48,840 nt of DNA, taken from the NCBI GenBank assembly GCA_001780725.1, contig MFIM01000027.1:1-48840 (forward strand), given 5' to 3'. Numbering within the stretch: position 1 is the first letter of the stretch; every line of letters starts with the position of its first letter. Source of the stretch: Candidatus Giovannonibacteria bacterium RIFCSPLOWO2_02_FULL_45_28 (GTDB lineage: Bacteria > Patescibacteriota > Minisyncoccia > UBA11713 > 2-01-FULL-45-33). Below, piece by piece: positions 21,364 to 30,029 of this stretch. A program made the translations under genes and the position numbers. The notes below the pieces were generated by a model. It worked only from the letters and a program-made list of their open reading frames with translations, was not told where the DNA came from and did no database searches.

Positions 21364-21914
21364 TGATTGATTTTCCAAAAGAGGAAAAGGAATTCAAAAA
21401 TATAATATCGCGATTTGAAGAAGAGCTAAAAAAAATCCGCACCGGCCGGGCAACTTCTTCGGTTTTGGAAGGAATTCTTGTAGAATCTTACGGGGTTCAA
21501 ACACCGCTTATGCATGCGGCAGCCTTGTCTTCGCCGGACCCGAAAAGCGTGCTGATTCGCCCTTGGGATAAAAATTTGCTTCCTGCCATTGAGCAGGCGC
21601 TTGCAAGGGCCAATCTGGGGCTTTCTATAATTTCCGAATCGGATCAAGTCAGAGTTGTTTTTCCGGCGCTTACTGAAGAGCGCCGGAAAGAGTTCGTCAA
21701 GATGGTCGGCAAAAAAGCAGAAGAGGCGCGCATATCTGTCAGACAGCGCAGGGATGAAATATGGAAAACAATCCAGGAAGAAGAGCGAGCCAAAATCATA
21801 TCAGAAACACAAAAATATTCACAAAAAGAAAAAATGGAGAAAATGGTTGAAGAAGTAAATAAAAAAATTGCGGAGTTGGCCGAAAAAAAAGAAAAGGAGA
21901 TCATGAGCATTTAA
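21363..21914 (+). CDS. frr: Ribosome recycling factor
   Basis: A 183-residue two-domain protein that, with EF-G, splits post-termination ribosomes. The family features are ELKKIRTGRATSSVLEGILV, the central domain with DPKSVLIRPWDKNLLPAIEQAL and FPALTEERRKEFVKMVGKKAEEA, and a C-terminal long helix ending EKEIMSI. Length is canonical. The ATG overlaps the preceding TAA (TAATG), so translation is coupled. Confidence 0.95.
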   Translation: MIDFPKEEKEFKNIISRFEEELKKIRTGRATSSVLEGILVESYGVQTPLMHAAALSSPDPKSVLIRPWDKNLLPAIEQALARANLGLSIISESDQVRVVFPALTEERRKEFVKMVGKKAEEARISVRQRRDEIWKTIQEEERAKIISETQKYSQKEKMEKMVEEVNKKIAELAEKKEKEIMSI

Positions 21915-21918
21915 CGCG

Positions 21919-22974
21919 ATGACATTAATATTTTTTTTAATAATTTTGCTGGCGCTGGTTCTTTCTCATGAATTTGGGCATTTTTTTGCCGCGCGCGCGT
22001 TTGGGATAAAAGTTGAGGAATTCGGATTTGGCATTCCCCCGCGGATTGCGGGCATCTGGCGCGATAAAAAGGGCACTCTTTACTCTCTTAATTTTTTGCC
22101 GTTCGGCGGCTTTGTAAAAATATTCGGCGAGGAGGGTGACGGGTCGGACCAACCCGGAAGTTTTGGATCAAAACCCGCATGGTCAAAAGCTTTAGTTTTG
22201 GCAAGCGGAGTTTTAGCTAATATTTTGCTGGCTTATATGATTTTTAGTTTTGTAAGCTGGGCGGGCGCGCCGCAGGTAATTTCAGAGGAAGAAAGAAGCT
22301 TTTATCAGGACGCAAAAATTACTATCATAGATTTGGCGCCCGCGTCGCCGGCAGCTATGGCCAGCATTAAAGTCGGCGATCAGGTCGTCGGTTTTTCAAA
22401 AATAGAAAACTTCCAGAATTTTGTCAGGGAAAATCAAGGCCAAAACATTAACGTTTCTTTGCTCCGCGGAAAGGAGACGCTTGCAATTACAGTATTAGCC
22501 CGCGCTAATCCTCCGGAGGGAGAGGGGCCGCTTGGAATCGCGCTGGGCTATGTGCGCATAAAAAAATCGCCGTGGTACCTTGCGCCGATTGACGGCGCGC
22601 GGCTGGCTTGGCAGACGCTTGAAAGCACCGTTTTGGGTTTTTTTGAAATTGTTAAAAATATTGCAAGAAAAGAAACAGCAAATATTCAAGTGGCTGGGCC
22701 GGTGGGGATTTTCAATATCACATCTTCTGCAGTAAGCATGGGGCTAAATACGATTTTAATCCTGACTGCTATTCTCTCAATAAATCTGGCGGTGATTAAT
22801 GTTTTGCCATTCCCCGGGCTTGACGGCGGGCGGTTATTTTTCCTTCTGATTGAGGCAATCCGCGGTAAGCGGATTTCGCCAAAAATCGGCGCTTTTACTC
22901 ACAGTCTTGGTCTTGCCATCCTTATAATTTTGATGATTTTAATAACTTACCACGACATTGCGAAAACGTTCTGA
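21919..22974 (+). CDS. rseP: Site-2 (RseP-type) intramembrane zinc metalloprotease
   Basis: A 351-residue polytopic protease that cuts transmembrane segments of regulators or signal-peptide remnants. The first helix contains LSHEFGHFFAARAFG with the HExxH zinc motif. A PDZ domain follows (about 130-200, IIDLAPASPAAMASIKVGDQV), and the third ligand is in NVLPFPGLDGGRLFFLL. A last membrane helix ends the protein. It lies 4 bases after frr and upstream of proS, a common bacterial order. Confidence 0.92.
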   Translation: MTLIFFLIILLALVLSHEFGHFFAARAFGIKVEEFGFGIPPRIAGIWRDKKGTLYSLNFLPFGGFVKIFGEEGDGSDQPGSFGSKPAWSKALVLASGVLANILLAYMIFSFVSWAGAPQVISEEERSFYQDAKITIIDLAPASPAAMASIKVGDQVVGFSKIENFQNFVRENQGQNINVSLLRGKETLAITVLARANPPEGEGPLGIALGYVRIKKSPWYLAPIDGARLAWQTLESTVLGFFEIVKNIARKETANIQVAGPVGIFNITSSAVSMGLNTILILTAILSINLAVINVLPFPGLDGGRLFFLLIEAIRGKRISPKIGAFTHSLGLAILIILMILITYHDIAKTF

Positions 22975-22993
22975 CTCGGGTTATTATTAGCCC

Positions 22994-24220
22994 ATGCGGC
23001 TTTCGGAATTGTTTGCAAAAACCAAGAGAGCTTCGCCAAAAGACGAAGAATCAAAAAACGCCCAACTTTTGGAGCGGGCCGGTTTTATTCAAAAGCTCTC
23101 CGCCGGAGTTTATACTTTTTTGCCCCTCGGCCTTAGGGTTTTAAATAAAATAGAAAATATTGTCCGGGAGGAAATGAACAAAGCCGGAGGTGTTGAGATT
23201 TTAATGCCCGCTTTGCACCCAAAAGAAATTTGGGAAGCGACCGGACGTTGGCAGAGTTTTGGCGCGTTGTTTAAGACAGAGAGCGCTTTTGGCGGCCAGT
23301 ATGCCTTGGGGCCTACTCACGAAGAGGTTTTATATTCTTTGCTTAGAAATCACATAAGCTCGTACCGGGATTTGCCGGTTTGTGTTTATCAAATTCAAAC
23401 AAAATTCCGGGACGAGAAAAGGGCAAAAGCCGGATTATTGCGCGGAAAGGAATTTCGGATGAAGGATTTTTACAGTTTTCACGCTGATGATCAAGACAGG
23501 GATAAATATTATGAAGCCATGAAAAAGGTATATCTCGCCGTATTTCAAAAACTTGAACTTAATGCAATTCCTACAGCGGCCGGCGGCGGCACCTTTTCCG
23601 AACTTTCAATGGAATTTCAGGTTCCGTGCGAATCCGGCGAAGATGTTGTTTACTTGTGCAAAAAATGCAATGAAGCGGTGAATAAAGAGCTGGCGGGTTC
23701 CGCCCCTTCAAAATGCCGGAGTTGCGGCGGAGGGGCGGATGAGATAAAAACAATTGAAGTTGGCAATATTTTTCCTTTAAAAGAAAAATTTGCCAAAGAT
23801 TTTAATTTGAGTTTTAAAGATAAAAACGGCAACGCCCGGCTGGTTTCAGCAGGATGCTATGGCCTTGGCACTTCTCGTGCAATGGGCGCCATTGCAGAAG
23901 TTATGAACGACGAAAAGGGCCTTCGCTGGCCTGGAAGCGTGGCTCCTTTTAAGGCGCATCTTATAGAGCTGGACGCAGGTGCGTCAAAAATTTACAAAGA
24001 GCTTGTTGCAAAAGGGACAGAAGTATTATATGATGACCGCGCCGGAAGCGCTGCTGGCGAAAAATTTGCGGACGCAGATCTTATAGGCATTCCGCTACGT
24101 ATTGTTGTGAGCAAAAAAACTATTGCCAAAAACTCTGTGGAAGTAAAAAGGCGCTACGATGTTCAAACTGAATTAATTAAAATTCCCGACATTTATTCAT
24201 ATATTAGTAAAAATTTGTAA
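22994..24220 (+). CDS. proS: Proline-tRNA ligase without the editing insert
   Basis: A 408-residue class II aminoacyl-tRNA synthetase. Motif 2 region YQIQTKFRDEKRAKAGLLRGKEFRMKDFYSFH is split between strands, motif 3 is YGLGTSRAMGAIAE, and the anticodon-binding domain follows from about residue 310. Bacterial ProRS is usually about 570 residues with an INS editing domain between motifs 2 and 3; here that region is short and has CKKC and CRSC pairs that look like a zinc ribbon. Loss of INS predicts no cis-editing of Ala-tRNA(Pro). Confidence 0.9.
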   Translation: MRLSELFAKTKRASPKDEESKNAQLLERAGFIQKLSAGVYTFLPLGLRVLNKIENIVREEMNKAGGVEILMPALHPKEIWEATGRWQSFGALFKTESAFGGQYALGPTHEEVLYSLLRNHISSYRDLPVCVYQIQTKFRDEKRAKAGLLRGKEFRMKDFYSFHADDQDRDKYYEAMKKVYLAVFQKLELNAIPTAAGGGTFSELSMEFQVPCESGEDVVYLCKKCNEAVNKELAGSAPSKCRSCGGGADEIKTIEVGNIFPLKEKFAKDFNLSFKDKNGNARLVSAGCYGLGTSRAMGAIAEVMNDEKGLRWPGSVAPFKAHLIELDAGASKIYKELVAKGTEVLYDDRAGSAAGEKFADADLIGIPLRIVVSKKTIAKNSVEVKRRYDVQTELIKIPDIYSYISKNL

Positions 24221-24231
24221 TTAGTAGCGCT

Positions 24232-25284
24232 ATGTTTAGTAAATTTTTTGGAATATTTTCAAAAGATTTGGGTATTGATTTAGGGACAGCCAACACCCTT
24301 GTTTACGTCAAGGGAGAGGGCGTTTTGATCAACGAACCGTCCGTTGTTGCGATTAATCAAAAAACCGGGCAGGTGGTCGCTATCGGCAGCGAGGCTAAAA
24401 AAATGGTAGGGAGAACCCCGGGCCACATAACAGCTTTGAGGCCTTTGGTGGAAGGAGTAATTTCCGATTTTGAAGTAACGGCCGAGATGCTGAATTATTT
24501 TATAAAAAAAGTGCACAGTCCAACCCAACAGCTTTTCGCGCGGCCGAGAGTTGTCATAGGCATCCCTTCCAGCATTACGGAAGTTGAGCGCCGGGCGGTA
24601 AGGGATGCAGCCCGAAACGCCGGAGCGCGCGAAGTTTATTTGGTAGAGGAGCCGATGGCCGCCGCAATCGGCGCGCGGCTTCCTATACAGGAAGCTGTCG
24701 GAAATATGGTTATAGATCTCGGCGGAGGAACAACGGATATTGCGGTTATTTCTTTGGGAGGGATAGTGGCTTCAAGAAATTTGCGGATTGCCGGAGACAG
24801 ATTTAATGAAGACATTGCGGCTTACGCCAGAGACGAATTTAAACTTTTGATCGGCGAACGCACTGCGGAAGACATTAAAATTTCTATTGGTTCTGTTTGG
24901 AAAACCAACGAAATATTGGAGGGTGCGCTTCGCGGGCGCGATCTGGTCACAGGCCTGCCTCGCGAAGTGCTGGTTACCGACAGCGATATCCGTGCGGCTT
25001 TGGCTAAATCCATGCGCACGGTTATTGACGCGGCAAAAAACACAATTGAAGATACGCCGCCGGAATTGGTTTCCGATATTATGCACCGCGGCATCTTGCT
25101 GGTAGGAGGAGGAAGCCTAATACGCGGATTGGACAAGCTTTTGGAGCGGGAAACAAAAATGCCGGTTTATCTCGCCGAGGATCCGCTTACAACGGTTGTC
25201 CGGGGCACGGGCATAATCCTGGAAGACCTGGAAAGCATATCCGAGGTTTTTATTGAAGACGATTATGATTTACCTCCCCAATAA
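24232..25284 (+). CDS. mreB: Rod shape-determining protein MreB (paralogue 2)
   Basis: A 350-residue actin-like filament protein with LGIDLGTANTLVYVKGEG, MVIDLGGGTTDIAVISLGG and RGILLVGGGSLIRGLDKLL. It is the copy associated with mreC, mreD and PBP2 and is likely the main elongation MreB. Compared with the first copy, the same motifs are present but the flanks and C-terminus differ (tail SISEVFIEDDYDLPPQ), so this is an old duplication, not a recent one. The last 20 bases overlap mreC. Confidence 0.93.
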   Translation: MFSKFFGIFSKDLGIDLGTANTLVYVKGEGVLINEPSVVAINQKTGQVVAIGSEAKKMVGRTPGHITALRPLVEGVISDFEVTAEMLNYFIKKVHSPTQQLFARPRVVIGIPSSITEVERRAVRDAARNAGAREVYLVEEPMAAAIGARLPIQEAVGNMVIDLGGGTTDIAVISLGGIVASRNLRIAGDRFNEDIAAYARDEFKLLIGERTAEDIKISIGSVWKTNEILEGALRGRDLVTGLPREVLVTDSDIRAALAKSMRTVIDAAKNTIEDTPPELVSDIMHRGILLVGGGSLIRGLDKLLERETKMPVYLAEDPLTTVVRGTGIILEDLESISEVFIEDDYDLPPQ

Positions 25285-26008
25285 ACCCCCACACCAAAAG
25301 TTTTGGTGTGGGGGTAAAAAATCTTATACACTCATTATTTTATGGGCAGTGCTAGTTGCGCTAGTTTTTTTTAATAAAAGCCACGCGTTAATACAAAATA
25401 TAATAGTCAAAACATCAATGTTTTTGGTCCCGGAACGTCTTGCCCAAAAAGACAGCGCAAACATCGCGCTATTTCTAGAACAAATAAGGGCGCTTAAATT
25501 TGAAAACAACAAATTAAAAACTGCGCTAGAAATTCAAAATCATTATCGCGTTATTCCGGCCAAAATAAAATTTGGCGGCGGATATCTTTTTATAGATTAC
25601 GTGTTTGCTGATGAAGGCGCTAAATCAGGCATCAAAGAAAACAATATTGTTGTAACCGAAAACAACGTTTTGGTCGGGCAGGTGGAGGCGGTTGGCGCAA
25701 ACTGGAGCAAGATTAAAAAAACCGGCAGTCTCGGGCAAAAATTGACTTTGATCGGCGAAGATCCGAATTTGAGCTTTGACGCTGTTGGGCTTGGAGGAGG
25801 CGAGCTAGCGGCCGAACTTCCTGCACGTTTGAGCGCCGTATTTAAACCTGGTGATACTTTGCGCTGGGCGGAAAATCCGAATTACACGGTCGGACTGATT
25901 GATAAAATAGATTTTAAAGAAGGCAACCCATTCGGAAAAATCTTAATTGTGAGCCCAATATCTCCATCGGCGGTAATTTGGGTTAACATCTTACCAAACA
26001 ATGATTGA
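25265..26008 (+). CDS. mreC: Rod shape-determining protein MreC
   Basis: A 247-residue protein with one membrane helix (about 22-38), a coiled-coil segment (about 70-95) and a C-terminal beta domain, as in MreC, which links MreB to the periplasmic synthases. The ATG at 25265 is used; an in-frame TTG lies at 25253. The segment directly after the mreB stop is a 31-bp palindrome (25285-25315) that encodes KPPHQKFWCGG at the cytoplasmic N-terminus. Neighbours mreB and mreD, both overlapping, support the call more strongly than motifs do. Confidence 0.85.
   Translation: MIYLPNKPPHQKFWCGGKKSYTLIILWAVLVALVFFNKSHALIQNIIVKTSMFLVPERLAQKDSANIALFLEQIRALKFENNKLKTALEIQNHYRVIPAKIKFGGGYLFIDYVFADEGAKSGIKENNIVVTENNVLVGQVEAVGANWSKIKKTGSLGQKLTLIGEDPNLSFDAVGLGGGELAAELPARLSAVFKPGDTLRWAENPNYTVGLIDKIDFKEGNPFGKILIVSPISPSAVIWVNILPNND
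25285..25315. repeat. Perfect 15-1-15 palindrome in mreC
   Basis: Arms acccccacaccaaaa and ttttggtgtgggggt around a single G (25300). It starts one base after the mreB stop codon and is read as codons of mreC. No T-run follows, so it is not an intrinsic terminator. The same format occurs at 48051-48081. Confidence 0.8.
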
Positions 26009-26294
26009 TCAAAGAACCCTTTTTGCCGCATTTTTATATAGCGTGACTTTTGACAGGATTTACTTATTTCCGACTATAATTGTTGTGTTGTTTTTTAACC
26101 TGCTGCCGTTCCGATTGAAATTTATTAATATTGCAATCTCAGGCATTTTTGGCTTGTTGAGTTTGGGAATATGGAATTTGTGGCTGAACAGTTGGAACTT
26201 GTTTTCTTATGCATTCGCTTTGCACCTTTTAACGTACTGTTTTATACTTTTGGTTATAATTTATATTTTTCATGAGGAAAAAAAACAATTCTAG
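26001..26294 (+). CDS. mreD: MreD-like membrane protein
   Basis: A 97-residue, very hydrophobic protein with three or so membrane segments (about 9-35, 38-58, 68-90). Assigned by position between mreC and PBP2 and by hydrophobicity. MreD is usually 150-180 residues, so this is a reduced form or a distant replacement. It overlaps mreC by 8 bases and the PBP2 gene by 23 bases. Confidence 0.65.
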   Translation: MIDQRTLFAAFLYSVTFDRIYLFPTIIVVLFFNLLPFRLKFINIAISGIFGLLSLGIWNLWLNSWNLFSYAFALHLLTYCFILLVIIYIFHEEKKQF

Positions 26295-27954
26295 AGAAAT
26301 AGAAATTGACGAAATTTTTCTTGATCATATGAATGCGCCGGGTTTTCATAAAGAAAACATGGAAGGAATGATTGAAAATCCGATAAAGCGCAGGGTTTTT
26401 TGGGCGTTGGGCTGTTTTTTGTTTTCTGCATTGGCATTATTTGCCTTTCGGGTCGGATTTTTGCAGATCATGCAAGGAAAAGTATTTTATGAAAGATCGG
26501 AAAAAAACTATCTGCGCGTGGTAAGCTTGATACCGAAGCGCGGGATTATTTATGACCGCGACGGAAATGTTCTGGCTTATAACGAATACGAAGACGGCAA
26601 AATATTAAGAAAATATCCTTCGGAAAATTTTTTGCACGTTTTGGGTTACTTAAATTCATCGCCCAGCGCAAGCGACGGCAACATTTTAACAGGCGCGGAT
26701 GGCCTGGAAGCCGCTTACGAAGATATCTTAAAAGGGGTTTTAGCAAAAAAAATTGAAGAAGTGGATGCCAATGGCAGTATAATAAGCTCCGGCGCGCTGG
26801 AAAACGGCGAGCCCGGGCAAAGTCTTTTAACCAGCTTATCGCGCGATTTAGAAAATAAATTGGGAAGCGCAATTTCGGCTACTATGCTGGAACGCGGATT
26901 TACGGGCGGAGCCGGAGTTTTTATAGATGTCAGGAGCGGCGAGATTCTTGCGCTGGTCAGTTTCCCGGAATTTGACCCTAATTTGCTGAACGAGCTTGCT
27001 GGAAAATTACTGCGTGATGAGCGTAAACCGTTTTTAAACCGCGCTATTTCCGGCCTTTATCCGCCGGGGTCAATTGTAAAACCGGCATTGGCCGCCGCAG
27101 CTTTAGCTGAACATATTATCACTCCTGATAAAAAGATTTTAAGCGCCGGCAGTATAGCATTGCCTAATCCATACGACGCCAATCGGCCGAACATTTTTCC
27201 TGATTGGAAAGCTCACGGCTGGGTTGATATGCGGCAAGCATTGGCCGTCTCCAGCGACGTTTATTTTTATGAAATCGGCGGCGGCTATCAAGACCAGCAG
27301 GGTTTGGGCGCCTGGAATATCAAAAAATACTTATCATTGTTCGGATTAGGAGAACGTGCCGGAATAGATTTGCCTGGAGAAAATGCTGGGCACCTGCCGG
27401 ATCCTTCCGAAAAACAAGACGGCAGAGACTGGACTATCGGCGATACCTATCATATTTCAATCGGCCAAGGCAATATGGTTGTTACGCCAATTCAAATGGC
27501 TGTATATGCCGCTACCATTGCGTCCGGCGGAGTTATGCCTTATCCTCATTTAGTACGCGCTTTGATTGACCAGGACAAAAAACCCACGCAAGTTTTTTCA
27601 TATCCGCCAAAAAAACAAATTGAAATATCGCCGGGTGTCTTCAGCGTTGTAAAAGACGGCATGCGCGAAGCTGTAAAAAGCGGGACGGCTGCCGGGCTCG
27701 GGTGGCTTCCTTTCCCGGTAGCAGCGAAAACCGGTACGGCCGAAATCGGAGAAATAAATAAGGTTCATTCATGGTCTATCGGATTTTTTCCATATGATAA
27801 ACCGCAAGTGGCCTTCGCGATTTTAATGGAAAGTGGTCCCAGGCAAAATACCATAGGCGCCACTTTCGTGGCCTCTGAAGTGTTGCGATGGATAGCGGAT
27901 ACCGATTTCCTTAAAAAGATGCAAAATGATATACTATTAACAACTAATATTTAA
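26272..27954 (+). CDS. mrdA: Penicillin-binding protein 2 (elongation transpeptidase)
   Basis: A 560-residue class B PBP that crosslinks peptidoglycan during elongation. It has a cytoplasmic N-terminus, a membrane helix (about 42-64), a dimerisation region with PKRGIIYDRDGNVLAYN, and a transpeptidase domain with SxxK GSIVKP (S267, K270), the SxD motif VSSDVYFYEIGG as in PBP2 proteins, and the KTG motif AAKTGTAE. The pedestal region (about 110-200) is shortened relative to E. coli PBP2 (about 630). It is encoded with mreBCD. The ATG at 26272 is inside the mreD end. Confidence 0.92.
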   Translation: MRKKNNSREIEIDEIFLDHMNAPGFHKENMEGMIENPIKRRVFWALGCFLFSALALFAFRVGFLQIMQGKVFYERSEKNYLRVVSLIPKRGIIYDRDGNVLAYNEYEDGKILRKYPSENFLHVLGYLNSSPSASDGNILTGADGLEAAYEDILKGVLAKKIEEVDANGSIISSGALENGEPGQSLLTSLSRDLENKLGSAISATMLERGFTGGAGVFIDVRSGEILALVSFPEFDPNLLNELAGKLLRDERKPFLNRAISGLYPPGSIVKPALAAAALAEHIITPDKKILSAGSIALPNPYDANRPNIFPDWKAHGWVDMRQALAVSSDVYFYEIGGGYQDQQGLGAWNIKKYLSLFGLGERAGIDLPGENAGHLPDPSEKQDGRDWTIGDTYHISIGQGNMVVTPIQMAVYAATIASGGVMPYPHLVRALIDQDKKPTQVFSYPPKKQIEISPGVFSVVKDGMREAVKSGTAAGLGWLPFPVAAKTGTAEIGEINKVHSWSIGFFPYDKPQVAFAILMESGPRQNTIGATFVASEVLRWIADTDFLKKMQNDILLTTNI

Positions 27955-27957
27955 TTT

Positions 27958-28422
27958 ATGGACCAAGATTCAACATATTTTTCAAAAGAGGGACTCGCCA
28001 AATTAAAAAGCGAACTAGAACACCTCAAAACAAAGAAACGAAAAGAAATCGCAGATCGCTTGGAATACGCCAAAAGCTTAGGTGATTTATCGGAAAACTC
28101 CGAATATCAGGAAGCAAAAGAATCGCAGATATTAAATGAAGGTAAAATCGCGGAATTGGAAGATATGCTGCGAAGATCCGTGGTGGTTGAACATACTCGG
28201 GTTGATATGGTTGATATCGGGTCGCAAGTTTTAGTTAAAGATCAAAACGGCAACGAGACAAATTTTATCATTGTCGGATCAAAAGAGGCCGCTCCCGGAG
28301 AAAATAAAATCTCGCATGAATCTCCCGTCGGCAAGGCTCTTTTGGGCCATAAAAAATTTGAAAGCGTTTTGGTTAAAACGCCAAAAGGCGCAGTTGAATA
28401 TAAAATTTTAGACATAAAATGA
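27958..28422 (+). CDS. greA: Transcription elongation factor GreA
   Basis: A 154-residue factor that stimulates RNA cleavage by backtracked RNA polymerase. The N-terminal coiled coil (STYFSKEGLAKLKSELEHL) carries the acidic tip LGDLSENSEYQEAKE, and the C-terminal FKBP-like domain includes SPVGKALLGHK and GAVEYKILDI. Canonical length. It starts 3 bases after the PBP2 stop and overlaps lysS by 4 bases (ATGA). Confidence 0.95.
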   Translation: MDQDSTYFSKEGLAKLKSELEHLKTKKRKEIADRLEYAKSLGDLSENSEYQEAKESQILNEGKIAELEDMLRRSVVVEHTRVDMVDIGSQVLVKDQNGNETNFIIVGSKEAAPGENKISHESPVGKALLGHKKFESVLVKTPKGAVEYKILDIK

Positions 28423-29873
28423 TACGGGACTGGCGCGTTAAAAAACTTGAAATTTTACGCAAAGCTGGCATTAATCCTTATCCGGCTGGCCCCGCCTTTT
28501 CTGTTTCACCGATTCAGGAAATCAGAAAAAATTTTAGAAAGCATTTAAACTCAAAAAAAAACATCGGTTTGGCTGGCAGAATAATGGCCAAGCGCGAACA
28601 TGGCGGGTCTATATTTATGGATATTTTCGACGGTTCTGGGAAATTGCAGATTTTTTTTGCAAAAGATAAAATTGGCGAACCCCCCTTTTCTTTATTGGCG
28701 GAAACCATTGATATTGGCGATTTCGTCGCCGTACAGGGCTGCGCTTTTTATACTAAAAAAAGTGAGCCGACAATTGAAGCCCGTAAATGGGAAGTGTTGG
28801 TTAAATCATTATTGCCTTTACCGGAAAAATGGCACGGACTTCAAGACGTAGAAGAGCGTTTTCGCAAGCGTTATTTGGATATATTGATGAATCCTCTGGT
28901 GCGCGATAGATTTTTGTTGCGTTCGCGCTTGATTGCCGAGATGAGAAATATTTTAGATGAGGCCGGATACATGGAAACGGAAACGCCGATTTTGCAGCCT
29001 ATTTACGGCGGGGCTTTGGCGGAACCCTTCAAAACGCACCATCGCATGCTGGATATGGATATGTATTTGCGCATAGCTCCGGAACTTTACTTAAAAAGGC
29101 TTTTGGCTGCCGGTTTTAATAAAGTGTACGAAATCGGCAAAAATTTTAGAAACGAGGGATTGGACGCTACTCATAATCCGGAATTCACCACGATTGAACT
29201 CTACGAAGCTTATCGGGACGCGGAATATCTTAGAAATTTTATCGCGCAAATTTTAGAAGCGCTTATTAAAAAATTGCTCGGAAAAACTGTTTTTAAATTC
29301 GGTGAAGAGACTATAAAATTCACAAAAAAAATACCAACAATAAAATTTTGGCATGTTTTGGAAAGATATGCTCTTTTGCCCGGCGCAGAAAAATTAAACC
29401 GCGACGATTTGTCGCTTAGAGCCAAGCAATTCGGAATAACCCCGGAAAGCTGGGAGACAAAAGAGAAAATTGCAGATGAACTTTTTAAAAAAATTTGCAG
29501 GCCAAAAATGATTCAGCCTGTTTATGTAGTGGACTATCCGGTAGAAATGTCGCCATTAGCAAAAAACATTAGCGGAAATAGCGGTATCGTTGATCGCTTT
29601 CAATTAATCTTGGGCGGCGTTGAACTCGTAAACGGATTTTCGGAACTAAACGATCCGGAGGAGCAAAAAGCAAGGTTGGAAACGCAGGAAACTTTAAGGA
29701 AAACGGAAAACAAGGAGGCTCATCCAATGGACGAAGAATTTATTGAGATGCTGGAATACGGCATGCCTCCGGCTGCCGGCTTAGCTGTCTCAATTGACCG
29801 TCTGGCCATGCTTTTAACCGATACTCATAATGTCAAAGAAGTTATCCTCTTTCCTACAATGAAACCTCGCTAA
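28419..29873 (+). CDS. lysS: Lysine-tRNA ligase, class II
   Basis: A 484-residue synthetase with an N-terminal OB-fold anticodon domain (about 40-140, GLAGRIMAKREHGGSIFMDI), motif 1 VRDRFLLRSRLIAEMRNILDE, motif 2 YEIGKNFRNEGLDATHNPEFT and motif 3 GLAVSIDRLAMLLT near the end. Full length for bacterial LysRS. It forms an operon with greA through an ATGA overlap. A strong hairpin follows the stop by about 37 bases. Confidence 0.95.
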   Translation: MIRDWRVKKLEILRKAGINPYPAGPAFSVSPIQEIRKNFRKHLNSKKNIGLAGRIMAKREHGGSIFMDIFDGSGKLQIFFAKDKIGEPPFSLLAETIDIGDFVAVQGCAFYTKKSEPTIEARKWEVLVKSLLPLPEKWHGLQDVEERFRKRYLDILMNPLVRDRFLLRSRLIAEMRNILDEAGYMETETPILQPIYGGALAEPFKTHHRMLDMDMYLRIAPELYLKRLLAAGFNKVYEIGKNFRNEGLDATHNPEFTTIELYEAYRDAEYLRNFIAQILEALIKKLLGKTVFKFGEETIKFTKKIPTIKFWHVLERYALLPGAEKLNRDDLSLRAKQFGITPESWETKEKIADELFKKICRPKMIQPVYVVDYPVEMSPLAKNISGNSGIVDRFQLILGGVELVNGFSELNDPEEQKARLETQETLRKTENKEAHPMDEEFIEMLEYGMPPAAGLAVSIDRLAMLLTDTHNVKEVILFPTMKPR

Positions 29874-29910
29874 GTGAATAAGCTGTGAATAAATAAGCCT
29901 GTTTAGCTTT

Positions 29911-29942
29911 ATCCCGCACATTTTAGTAAAAATGTGCGGGAT
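29911..29942 (+). terminator. Strong hairpin after lysS
   Basis: A fourteen-base perfect stem ATCCCGCACATTTT/AAAATGTGCGGGAT with loop agta. Only a weak T-rich tail follows (ttgcattt). It separates the mre-lysS unit from the mraZ unit. Confidence 0.75.
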
Positions 29943-29959
29943 TTGCATTTACTCGTTAA

Positions 29960-30017
29960 GTGGATTAAAATGGAAGTAAGGTGGGAAAAGGTGGATAAAT
30001 CTGTGGATAATGTGGAT
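29960..30017 (+). promoter_or_regulatory. GTGGRW repeats upstream of mraZ (MraZ operator or DnaA boxes)
   Basis: GTGG-[AG]-[AT] repeats start at 29960, 29981, 29991, 30003 and 30012 (spacings 21, 10, 12, 9). MraZ is known to bind direct TGGG-type repeats spaced about one helical turn upstream of its own gene, so an autoregulatory operator is likely. The last two copies also read TGTGGATAA, identical to the complement of the DnaA box TTATCCACA. The mraZ ATG is at 30030. Confidence 0.65.
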
Positions 30018-30029
30018 AACTTTTAAACT

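Noticed and set aside
25285-25315. Intrinsic terminator between mreB and mreC
   Set aside because: The 31-bp palindrome is strong but is followed by AAAAAAT, not a T-run, on the plus strand, and mreC needs read-through. A pausing or mRNA-processing role remains possible.
29881-30020. A chromosomal replication origin, because of DnaA-box-like 9-mers
   Set aside because: There is no dnaA, dnaN or AT-rich unwinding element nearby, and the sites coincide with GTGG repeats expected of an MraZ operator. Kept only as an alternative reading.
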